Of a stretch of 39,377 nucleotides of DNA, positions 21,119 through 27,699 are shown in pieces. The DNA lies in IMG/VR virus record IMGVR_UViG_3300045922_000817, positions 1 through 39,377 of that record; one strand, given 5' to 3'. The position numbers were made by a program, and so were the translations under genes. This stretch comes from a virus. The notes beneath the pieces were generated by a model, which saw nothing but the letters and a program-made list of their open reading frames with translations, had not been told where the DNA came from and did not search any database. The first letter of the stretch is position 1. Every line of letters begins with the position of its first letter.

Positions 21119-21384
21119 ACGGGGATAAAAATAACGTTGCTTAGGTCTACTTTGCCACCATGCACTCGGTACATGGTGAGCTTGCGGTTAGCCGGCTCCG
21201 CATTCCACGTCACGCCGCAGCAACTGCCGTGTAGGTTCAGGTCAATGTCGTGTTTCCAGTCGATGTAGGATGAGCACGCGCTGCACAGGGCAAGTAGCAT
21301 GTCGGCAGTGGACACAAGGTAGTCGCCGAGCCAGAGATCGACTTCCTTTGGTATCATCTCCCCAAGTCTAACAGCTCGAAACAT
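21115..21384 (-). CDS. 89-aa Cys-containing protein, unknown
   Basis: 89 aa from the ATG at 21384 (MFRAVRLGEMIPKEVDLWLG), with AGGTG six bases upstream. An internal ATG ten codons later has its SD too close to be likely. Four cysteines lie in CSACSSYIDW and HGSCCGVTW, with histidines nearby, so a small metal site is possible. The C-terminus (MYRVHGGKVDLSNVIFIPV) is beta-like. It heads the minus-strand operon with the M15 peptidase, the 73-aa protein and the HTH protein, and diverges from the protease gene across 52 bp that must contain promoters for both. Confidence 0.6.
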   Translation of the reverse strand: MFRAVRLGEMIPKEVDLWLGDYLVSTADMLLALCSACSSYIDWKHDIDLNLHGSCCGVTWNAEPANRKLTMYRVHGGKVDLSNVIFIPV

Positions 21385-21436
21385 CTAAGCACCTGTGAAG
21401 CATCACTCGTTTCGAGCATGAGAGGAGAACACAACA

Positions 21437-22387
21437 ATGACTGCATTCGCTCGCACTGCGGTCGTGCTAATGCTTGGGCTTTTGACGCCCTTGCATGCCG
21501 ACACGCGTCTTATCAATGGCTCGCCGGTGCCGCCGGAAGAGCATCCTGAGATCATCAACATTCGCACTGGGAGTGCTGGGTGTACTGCTACGGTGATTGG
21601 CCCGAGGGTGGGTATTACCGCCGCTCACTGTGGTGCCAATGGGGCCACGACGCAGGCTCGCATCAACGGCAAGGTTTACTCCGGTAGGATTACGCGTTCG
21701 AGCCTTTATCCGCGTCGGGATCACGACGTGGCACTCATCCTCTTCTCCGAGGTGGTAGCGCTGCCGCCGGGCAAGAGTTACATGACGGTTACGACAGTAG
21801 CGCCGTCGGTCGGCATGGTGTTGCGGTTGTTTGGCTATGGCTGCACAAGCGCCGGCGGCGGCGGCGGCAACGATGGCGTGCTTCGGCGCGGTGACACGAG
21901 GGTGACGGGCTTCTCCGGCTTCGACGCCGTGTCGAAGACCGTTGGTGGTGCTGCTCTCTGCTATGGCGATTCGGGCGGTCCTGGGTTGCGCGAGGTAGGC
22001 GGTCGGTGGCTACTGACGACGATTAACTCCAAGGGCAACATCAGGGACACGAACTACACGGCGCGTCTCGATTTGCCGGAGTCGAAGGCGCTGTTTGACG
22101 ATTTCATCGCGGCGAACAAGGTCGATATTTGCGGCATCAACAGGGATTGCTTCGGTGCCGCACCGCCTAGCGGTGATATTGTCGTGGAAAACGAGGCGGT
22201 GAAGATTGTCGTCACTCGAAAAACGCAGTCGTTGGATATCGACTACGTGAGAGTCACGGCTGAGAACTTGGCTCGCTTTTTGAGCAGCCAAGTCACCATG
22301 ACCGACTCGGATGTTGTCCATCCCATTGGTCCGCCACCGGACTTAGAGCATGATATTGTTAATCCCATAGGGCCTGCACAGCCCTAA
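21437..22387 (+). CDS. Exported trypsin-like serine protease (S1 family)
   Basis: 316 aa, ATG at 21437 with GAGGAG about nine bases upstream. Residues 1-21 (MTAFARTAVVLMLGLLTPLHA) are a Sec signal peptide. The mature chain begins DTRLINGS, where cutting after Arg would give the usual S1 N-terminus. The triad is His64 (TAAHC), Asp97 (HDVAL) and Ser179 (YGDSGGP). A C-terminal extension (about 230-316) contains two N/H-PIGP repeats and no recognised domain. The enzyme should act outside the cytoplasm on protein substrates. Such proteases are rare in phages. It may be host-derived cargo, a lysis aid or a modifier of host surface proteins. Confidence 0.88.
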   Translation: MTAFARTAVVLMLGLLTPLHADTRLINGSPVPPEEHPEIINIRTGSAGCTATVIGPRVGITAAHCGANGATTQARINGKVYSGRITRSSLYPRRDHDVALILFSEVVALPPGKSYMTVTTVAPSVGMVLRLFGYGCTSAGGGGGNDGVLRRGDTRVTGFSGFDAVSKTVGGAALCYGDSGGPGLREVGGRWLLTTINSKGNIRDTNYTARLDLPESKALFDDFIAANKVDICGINRDCFGAAPPSGDIVVENEAVKIVVTRKTQSLDIDYVRVTAENLARFLSSQVTMTDSDVVHPIGPPPDLEHDIVNPIGPAQP

Positions 22388-22416
22388 ATCTCTCCTATCC
22401 GTTTCGTGTTCCTAAG

Positions 22417-22445
22417 ACGCCCCAGGGGGTTCTCCTCTGGGGCGT
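22417..22445 (+). terminator. Hairpin after the protease gene
   Basis: ACGCCCCAG pairs perfectly with CTGGGGCGT around an 11-base loop. No long T-tract follows, so termination may be weak. It starts 29 bases after the protease stop codon. Confidence 0.55.
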
Positions 22446-22498
22446 TGTCGTGCGCACCGCGCCGTGAACCAAACAAAGGTGTCTTGGACAATTTGCTA

Positions 22499-23392
22499 AT
22501 GCGTTACACCAATCACCTGAATTTGCCGCAGCCGTTGGTCGATGCGGTCCTGAACGACGACTATTCGAAGCATGGCGCGAAGTACTCGATCACGGGTCTA
22601 CTGTCTCCGCCGCAGATCGCAGCATTGCTTCGGGAACATGGCGACGAAGTTACCGAAGACGTTTCCGATAAGCTTCCTGCGCTCTTTGGCAAGCTGGTGC
22701 ACAAGCTGCTCGAAGAGCGGGAGCGGGAAGCTTTGCCGGAAGCCGTGGTGCTCTTCGAGCTAGACGGCGTGCTGATTAAGGCAGGGACGGACCGGTTGGT
22801 CGTGCATCAGCAGCACCTCGACGACTATAAGTTCGTTTCGCTCTATAAGTTCTACCGCCCGGAAGGCCGTTCGGTGCCGAGAGAGTACGTCGAGCAGATG
22901 GCGGGCTATCGGTACGCGCTTGCGGCTGGCGCAGACTACTTTGTGAAAAGCTGCGACATCGTGGCGATGTACCGCGACTACAAAAAGGGCGTCATGCTTC
23001 GGTCCGAGGAAGGGAAGTACCCTTCCGCCGGGGCAGAACGCTGGCATGTTGACCTGTGGGACCTTGAGGAATGCCGGCGGTTTCTTTCCCATCGCCTTGA
23101 ACTCCACGAGCGCGCTTTGAAGGGCGATGTGGTGGAGTGCACGGAAGAAGAGCGGTGGGCAGAGCCCACTCGGTTTGCCGTGTGGAAGCAAGGGGTCAAG
23201 AAGCCGGTCCGCGTCTACGACACTTGGGACGAGGCCGAGCTTCACATTCGAGTCGCTCCGGAAAGTGAGCGTGAGCGGTACAGCATTCAAAAGCGTGTCG
23301 GCACGAGCAGACGGTGTGAGGGCTACTGTCCGGTGGCGTCGTTCTGTCCGCAGTGGAAGCGGTTGCAAGAGGAACAAAGTGCGACCGCGTAA
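22499..23392 (+). CDS. RecB/Cas4-like PD-(D/E)XK nuclease
   Basis: 297 aa from the ATG at 22499 (MRYTNHLNLPQPLVDAVLND). An in-frame TTG five codons upstream has an AAAGG and is also possible. The nuclease core is visible: LFGKLVHKLLEER, the acidic D-Y-K motif in HLDDYKFVS, and the Q-x-x-x-Y motif in EQMAGYRYAL. The C-terminus carries RRCEGYCPVASFCPQW, a Cys cluster like the Fe-S-binding end of Cas4/AddB-type nucleases, though with three cysteines only. Such enzymes trim DNA ends in phage recombination and replication. It opens a plus-strand operon with a helicase and a second nuclease. Confidence 0.8.
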   Translation: MRYTNHLNLPQPLVDAVLNDDYSKHGAKYSITGLLSPPQIAALLREHGDEVTEDVSDKLPALFGKLVHKLLEEREREALPEAVVLFELDGVLIKAGTDRLVVHQQHLDDYKFVSLYKFYRPEGRSVPREYVEQMAGYRYALAAGADYFVKSCDIVAMYRDYKKGVMLRSEEGKYPSAGAERWHVDLWDLEECRRFLSHRLELHERALKGDVVECTEEERWAEPTRFAVWKQGVKKPVRVYDTWDEAELHIRVAPESERERYSIQKRVGTSRRCEGYCPVASFCPQWKRLQEEQSATA

Positions 23393-23654
23393 CATCGACT
23401 ACTTCTCCGTTGGAACGCACGAAGTAGGGAAAAAGCCCGTAGAGTACGTTCGCTTTGATGCGGTTTGCTTGTCTCTTATCTGTGGCGGCAGGGTGTACGA
23501 CGTACCGAAGAGTACCGTATTTTGCCCCCGTTGCGAGGACGCTCTGGTTTGGATGCCCATTCGAAAGAACGGCTTGCCGAAGCGGTTTTATGCGGGTTTT
23601 GGTGCTAAGAACAAGAGGGTCAGACCAAAATGCAACAAGAATACGAAGAACTGA
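23379..23654 (+). CDS. 91-aa protein with a possible zinc-binding pair, unknown
   Basis: 91 aa from the GTG at 23379, with GAGGA five bases upstream, inside the 3' end of the nuclease gene (14 bp overlap). The sequence holds VCLSLICGG and VFCPRCEDAL; C-x-x-C plus the upstream cysteines could make a zinc ribbon. The C-terminus is strongly basic and asparagine-rich (KRVRPKCNKNTKN). A nucleic-acid-binding accessory role in the replication operon is plausible but not shown. It overlaps the next gene by 25 bp. Confidence 0.6.
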   Translation: MRPRNIDYFSVGTHEVGKKPVEYVRFDAVCLSLICGGRVYDVPKSTVFCPRCEDALVWMPIRKNGLPKRFYAGFGAKNKRVRPKCNKNTKN

Positions 23655-23830
23655 TACCTACCGACATGGATAAGTTTCACGAAGAGAAAGCTCGAGAGAT
23701 GTTCCATCGATATTTGAACAGGCTGAAGATAGAAACGTTTTTGACGGTCGAAGAAGCGTTTGTCGCAGGCTTCTGTCGCGGCGTCGAGTACGGCAAAGCG
23801 ACATATAACAAGAAGGAAGAGTACCGGTAG
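23630..23830 (+). CDS. 66-aa helical protein, unknown
   Basis: 66 aa, ATG at 23630 with AGAGGG upstream. It is acidic to neutral and helical (MQQEYEELIPTDMDKFHEEK, then AREMFHRYLN). It ends with VEEAFVAGFCRGVEYGKATY, a pattern seen in other tiny phage proteins (A-F-x-A-G-[FW]-x-x-G). The 68-aa product at 12849 carries a similar F-x-A-G-W segment. It fits tightly between the 91-aa gene and the helicase. Function is unknown. Confidence 0.65.
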   Translation: MQQEYEELIPTDMDKFHEEKAREMFHRYLNRLKIETFLTVEEAFVAGFCRGVEYGKATYNKKEEYR

Positions 23831-23882
23831 TAGCAAGTTCCCCGAATTGTCGGTTACTATCGCCGACGGGTTGGGGTATCTG

Positions 23883-25331
23883 ATGCCGGTAGAGTTGTGG
23901 GAGCATCAACGCGAAGCGTTGATGCGATCGGCTGGGCGGAAGTACTACGCCTTGTTCTTTGAGCAAGGGTGCGGGAAGACGGCCACCGCAATTCATTTCT
24001 ACTGGCAGAAGTGCGCGGAGGCGGGCTGTGCACTCCGCGCACTTATCTTTTGCCCCCCTATTGTCATTTCGAACTGGGGGCGAGAGTTCCGGGAGCATAT
24101 GCCGCAAGCTGTCGTACGAGAGCTTACGGGGCCTGGTACTCGACGCGCGAACAAACTTACTTTGTTCAATAACGGAGCCTATCGCGTAGCGGTTACGAAC
24201 TATGAGTCGGTTCTTATCCCGTCGTTCTTTACGGCGGTGAAGGCGTGGAAGCCAGAGGTTCTAATCCTGGATGAATCGCACAAGGTCAAAGATCCTGCAT
24301 CAAAGCGAACGAAAGCGATTACCGAGCTTGCGACGACGATTGAGTACCGTATGCTTCTGACGGGCACTCCGTGCCCGAACAGTCTTGAGGACATCTTTTC
24401 CCAGTTCCGCATACTCGACGGTGGCGAGACGTTTGGTAATAACTTTATCCGCTTTCGCGAGGAGTTTTTCACCAACAAGAATGCTTGGCAGCGTAGTCGC
24501 TTTGCCTATCCGAATTGGCAGCCGAAGAAAGGTGCCGAGGAAGAGATCCAGCGCCGGATGGCTCCAAGCGCAATGAGGGTGGCCAAAAGTGAGTGTCTTT
24601 CCTTGCCGCCTTTGGTCCGCCAGTACATCGACGTGGACCTCACGAGCGAACAGCGCCGTGCTTATGAGAGCATGGAGCGCCACGGTGTCGTGCGGCTTCC
24701 CGAGGGCAAAGTCGCATCGGCGGATCTTGCGATCACCAAAGCGGTCCGTTTGCAACAGTTGGCGAGCGGCTTCGTTCAAGCAGATGACGGCAGCATCAAA
24801 CGCTTCTTCCCGAACAAACGAGCCGAAACTCTCCGCGAGGTGATTGAGTCGTTCCCCAAAAAGGCGAAGTTTATCGTCTGGGCCGTTTACCGTGAGAACT
24901 ATTTGGATATCCGCCACGTTCTGGATGAAATGCGGATTCAGTATGTCGAACTAACTGGTGAGGTTCCGCACATCAAGCGCGCTGAGAACATCGCTTGCTT
25001 TCGCGAAAACTTGCTTTGTCGTGCAGTCATCGGCAACCCGCAAGCAGCAGGCATCGGCATCAACCTCGTTGAGGCCGAGTACTCGATCTTTTACTCGCGC
25101 GGTTTCTCGCTGGAAAGTGACATGCAAGCAGAGGCGCGCAATCATCGCGGTGGCTCCGAGATACACCAGCAAGTGGTGCGCATTGATTTAGTGGCAAGAG
25201 GTACCATCGACGAGGTGGTGCTTCTCGCTCTGAAGGAAAAGAAAGACGTTCAGGCAGCGTTGCTAGAACATCTCAATCAAGCAAGGGGTAACAAACCATG
25301 GGTGACAAGAACGAATCAATCGTTGCGGTGA
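23883..25331 (+). CDS. SNF2-family DNA helicase/translocase
   Basis: 482 aa from the ATG at 23883 (MPVELWEHQREALMRSAGRK). The frame is open upstream, and a TTG at 23847 is an alternative without a clear SD. Motifs of superfamily 2: Q-like WEHQ, I FEQGCGKTA (27-35), II LILDESHKV, III LLTGTPCPN, IV/V region GNPQAAGIGINL, and VI QAEARNHRGG. These place it with the SNF2-like phage helicases that replace uvsW or other branch-migration enzymes. It probably remodels forks or recombination intermediates. The two nucleases in the same operon support that. It overlaps the next gene by 34 bp. Confidence 0.87.
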   Translation: MPVELWEHQREALMRSAGRKYYALFFEQGCGKTATAIHFYWQKCAEAGCALRALIFCPPIVISNWGREFREHMPQAVVRELTGPGTRRANKLTLFNNGAYRVAVTNYESVLIPSFFTAVKAWKPEVLILDESHKVKDPASKRTKAITELATTIEYRMLLTGTPCPNSLEDIFSQFRILDGGETFGNNFIRFREEFFTNKNAWQRSRFAYPNWQPKKGAEEEIQRRMAPSAMRVAKSECLSLPPLVRQYIDVDLTSEQRRAYESMERHGVVRLPEGKVASADLAITKAVRLQQLASGFVQADDGSIKRFFPNKRAETLREVIESFPKKAKFIVWAVYRENYLDIRHVLDEMRIQYVELTGEVPHIKRAENIACFRENLLCRAVIGNPQAAGIGINLVEAEYSIFYSRGFSLESDMQAEARNHRGGSEIHQQVVRIDLVARGTIDEVVLLALKEKKDVQAALLEHLNQARGNKPWVTRTNQSLR

Positions 25332-26023
25332 CGCAGGTGGGGTTTGCGGCAGACGTTCCGACGACGGTGCCGCAGGGTGCATGGGGCACCGAAGGCACAG
25401 ATGCTCAAGACGTACTTATCCCGCGACTGATTCTTGCGCAAGGCATGAGCCCCATCGTACAGCAAGGCAACGCTGTCGTTGGGTCAATTTTTAACTCGAA
25501 CACGGGTCAGACGCTCGCGAAGAAGAAGGAGAAGCTAGCGATCGTCCCGATCATGTACTTCCGCGAGTGGCACGTGTGCGAGGTGGACGATCGCGGCAAC
25601 GAGAAGCTCATTGGCCGGGATAAGATCACACCGGCAAACGAGAACGCTCCTAAGGAAGACGTGTTCCAGAAGGACGGGAAAGCCGTGCCGATTCGGCGAC
25701 ATAAGGCGCACAATTTCTTCGTGCTGCTGCCGAAGTTACTGGACGAACTACCGTTTTTATTGACGTTTAAAAAGTCGAACCAGATGGCCGGAAAACGCTT
25801 GGTGACACACTTGAAGACGAGTGCCCTGAAGGGGCAGCCGGCGGCGAGCCTGACGTGGAATCTCTACTCGGACGACCACACTTTCAACGGAAGAACATAT
25901 CCGGTGTTTAACGTGGAGCCTGGTGAGCCAACGTCGAAGGGAATTCTCGAAATTGCTTTCCGGTGGTACAACCAGCTTTCGAAGTCTCAAGCCATGGTGG
26001 CTGAGGCACAAGATGAGGAGTAA
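25298..26023 (+). CDS. 241-aa replication-module protein, possible ssDNA-binding
   Basis: 241 aa, ATG at 25298 with AAGGGG upstream. After a flexible ~35-residue N-terminus comes DVLIPRLILAQGMSPIVQQG and VGSIFNSNTGQTL, then a beta-rich body (KLAIVPIMYFREWHVCEV, NFFVLLPKLL, GKRLVTHLKTS) and an acidic tail ending AEAQDEE. This pattern is familiar from phage replication clusters. The acidic C-terminus and OB-like strand order would suit a single-stranded DNA-binding or recombination partner, but I cannot confirm it. It sits between the SNF2 helicase and the VRR-NUC nuclease genes. Confidence 0.6.
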   Translation: MGDKNESIVAVTQVGFAADVPTTVPQGAWGTEGTDAQDVLIPRLILAQGMSPIVQQGNAVVGSIFNSNTGQTLAKKKEKLAIVPIMYFREWHVCEVDDRGNEKLIGRDKITPANENAPKEDVFQKDGKAVPIRRHKAHNFFVLLPKLLDELPFLLTFKKSNQMAGKRLVTHLKTSALKGQPAASLTWNLYSDDHTFNGRTYPVFNVEPGEPTSKGILEIAFRWYNQLSKSQAMVAEAQDEE

Positions 26024-26027
26024 CCAC

Positions 26028-26303
26028 ATGATAAGGACGAAAAAGAACATGAAATCGAAGAAGTCGGCGGCCCCGTCTATCGCGTGGCCGCAGATGCACA
26101 CGCGCGTGTCTGCTCCGAACCAGAAGTTCCTTCATTCCGTCAAGAAGGCGTCCGGTAAGGACATGATTTTTATTCTCGACGCGGTTTTGAGCGAAGCGCG
26201 CAAGCGCGGGGTTTCGAACGTAGCGAAGATGTTCGTGAATAGTCCGGGCCTTAAGCGACGGCCCAAGTCTATGGCTTCGGCGGCGAATGTCGCAGAAGCC
26301 TGA
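26028..26303 (+). CDS. 91-aa basic protein, unknown
   Basis: 91 aa from the ATG at 26028, with GAGGAG seven bases upstream. The first ~25 residues are very basic (MIRTKKNMKSKKSAAPSIAW). A helical middle follows (FLHSVKKASGKDMIFILDAV), then LSEARKRGVSNVAKMFVNSP and a basic tail. The net charge suggests nucleic-acid binding. It overlaps the VRR-NUC gene by 17 bp. I do not recognise a family. Confidence 0.6.
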   Translation: MIRTKKNMKSKKSAAPSIAWPQMHTRVSAPNQKFLHSVKKASGKDMIFILDAVLSEARKRGVSNVAKMFVNSPGLKRRPKSMASAANVAEA

Positions 26304-26589
26304 GACGCTATTCCGTCAGAAGGTGACGAAGTGGCTGGATGCGAACCTTCCTGGGAGTTGGTTTGAGTCCATCCAACAGGTAGCGATCCGCGGCACGCCA
26401 GATTTACTCGGGTGTGTCCGTGGCCGCTTCGTCGCCTTGGAGCTTAAAGCGTCGGAGAAGTCGCCAGTACAGGAGATTCAGAAACTAAAACTTGAGCGCA
26501 TCGCGTCCGCTGGAGGTGTTGCGCTTCTTGTTTATCCAGAGAATTGGGAGAGCGTGAAGGGCACGCTCTTGGGTTTACGGGGGGACTGA
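26287..26589 (+). CDS. VRR-NUC domain nuclease
   Basis: 100 aa, a complete minimal VRR-NUC (PD-(D/E)XK) domain: KVTKWLDANL helix, IRGTPDLLGCVRGRFVALEL with the catalytic D and E-x-K (ELKAS), then a Q-x-x-K-L helix and AGGVALLVYPENW. Stand-alone VRR-NUC enzymes are small structure-selective nucleases and often accompany SNF2 helicases in phages. It probably cleaves branched DNA in replication or recombination. The start has no strong SD and overlaps the upstream gene by 17 bp, so translational coupling is likely. Its stop overlaps the next start by one base. Confidence 0.85.
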   Translation: MSQKPETLFRQKVTKWLDANLPGSWFESIQQVAIRGTPDLLGCVRGRFVALELKASEKSPVQEIQKLKLERIASAGGVALLVYPENWESVKGTLLGLRGD

Positions 26590-26969
26590 TGGAATTCACG
26601 TTGAAAGAAGTTTTGGAGCGCGGTTTTGGCGAGGGGCTTGAGACGCTCGCGGAGTGTCGCTCGCTTCCAAGCGAAGTCGCTTGTAAGGTCGCTCGCATCT
26701 GGAAGAAGACGCGCACAGAGGCCATCGCATGGGTACGGGCGTGCGAGGCGAGGCGAGAGGAGCTGGAGAAGAGCTTCGCGTCGGAAGAGTCGGAAGGCGT
26801 CAAGCAGCGGGCGCGCATGGAGCTGAACAAGCAGCTTGAGCAGGAAGCCGAGTCGAAGTCCTTCGAGGTAGACGTGTCGCCGCTTGACTTTGCGCAGCTT
26901 GGGGAAGCGAAGCTGTCGCCGAGCATGATCGCGGCGCTTGAAAAACTCCTGACCAACTTGCCTGAGTGA
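26589..26969 (+). CDS. 126-aa charged helical protein, unknown
   Basis: 126 aa from the ATG at 26589 (MEFTLKEVLERGFGEGLETL), with a run of G residues upstream. It is rich in E, K, R and A and almost wholly helical, with a long coiled-coil region (VRACEARREELEKSFASEES, then MELNKQLEQEAESKSFEVDV). LPSEVACKVARIWKKTRTEA looks like a conserved phage motif. It follows the VRR-NUC gene by stop/start overlap. It may be a structural adaptor in the replication complex. Function is unknown. Confidence 0.65.
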   Translation: MEFTLKEVLERGFGEGLETLAECRSLPSEVACKVARIWKKTRTEAIAWVRACEARREELEKSFASEESEGVKQRARMELNKQLEQEAESKSFEVDVSPLDFAQLGEAKLSPSMIAALEKLLTNLPE

Positions 26970-26975
26970 TCGCTC

Positions 26976-27185
26976 GTGGTACAGCTATCGGACGACGATC
27001 CTAGGGTGCTTGAGGCTGAAACGTGGGTAAAGGAAAACATCATGGCGTTCGTAAAACACCACGAAGGAACGCTTCGCCACGTAACTCCAGAAAACCTTTA
27101 CCGGGTGTTGTTCTCGGCGCTGGCGACAGGGTATCTATCGGGCCGATGCGGAGAAGAGGAACACGAAGCGAAAAACTTGCATTGA
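26976..27185 (+). CDS. 69-aa protein, unknown
   Basis: 69 aa from the GTG at 26976 (VQLSDDDPRVLEAETWVKEN); no SD is clear. It is acidic and helical, with HHEGTLRHVTPENLYRVLFS and a short GYLSGRCGEEEHE end. Six bases separate it from the previous stop. Most likely real because of the continuous operon and protein-like composition, but the start codon is uncertain. Confidence 0.5.
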   Translation: MVQLSDDDPRVLEAETWVKENIMAFVKHHEGTLRHVTPENLYRVLFSALATGYLSGRCGEEEHEAKNLH

Positions 27186-27409
27186 ACACGTACGCGCGGG
27201 TGCAAGCGTTCCTACGGATGATTTACTTCGCTACAGGCCGCGACCCGCACTGCTTGCGGCTGCGTCCAGCGGATTATGCCGCGCTCTGTAAGGAGCGTTT
27301 TAACAGTATGCCGCTGTTGCCTGGAGTGCCGGTGGAGTTCAAGAAGGGCCGTTTTGCGACGGTCATCGCGAACGACCCTCACTTGGATTTTCCCGTGCTT
27401 ACGTTTTGA
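27146..27409 (+). CDS. 87-aa protein at the end of the replication operon, unknown
   Basis: 87 aa from the ATG at 27146, overlapping the previous gene by 40 bp. A TTG at 27182 would give a shorter product without the basic start. The region TYARVQAFLRMIYFATGRDP followed by LRPADYAALCKERF and FPVLTF looks like a genuine small alpha/beta protein. It is the last plus-strand gene. Its stop lies only eight bases from the convergent stop of the minus-strand late cluster, with no terminator between them. Confidence 0.55.
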   Translation: MRRRGTRSEKLALNTYARVQAFLRMIYFATGRDPHCLRLRPADYAALCKERFNSMPLLPGVPVEFKKGRFATVIANDPHLDFPVLTF

Positions 27410-27417
27410 AGCGCGGG

Positions 27418-27672
27418 TCAGCTTTCGTCTTCGCCGAACGCTTTCTTCGCTTCTTGGGCGTCGATTTCCGCTTTCTTGGCGCGGAGGTCTTTCAAGCTTG
27501 CGAGATCTTTTTGTCGCTTGCCGATCTCTTTGCCGACAAGCTCCATCATTTTCGGATCGCGCTTGTATTCTTCTGCTTTGATCAGACATTCGACTGCACT
27601 CCGCACCGCCCACTCGTCGTATTTGTACTTCTCGCTATCGGGCGAGCACGGTTCCGCTTTCGTCTCATTCAT
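27418..27672 (-). CDS. 84-aa helical protein, last gene of the late cluster
   Basis: 84 aa, ATG at 27672 with AGGAG upstream. It begins acidic and then forms a continuous charged helix (YDEWAVRSAVECLIKAEEYK, then GKEIGKRQKDLASLKDLRAK). The Y-x-x-x-[WY]-x-[AV] start followed by a Lys-rich helix is common among small phage virion or assembly proteins. It is the final gene of the leftward late transcription unit. No function can be assigned. Confidence 0.7.
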   Translation of the reverse strand: MNETKAEPCSPDSEKYKYDEWAVRSAVECLIKAEEYKRDPKMMELVGKEIGKRQKDLASLKDLRAKKAEIDAQEAKKAFGEDES

Positions 27673-27699
27673 GGAACTCTCCTGTCTCCAAGTGGAACT

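Noticed and set aside
27212-27613. 133-codon minus-strand frame near the convergent junction
   Set aside because: Arg-rich shadow overlapping the better supported 27146-27409 and 27418-27672 genes.
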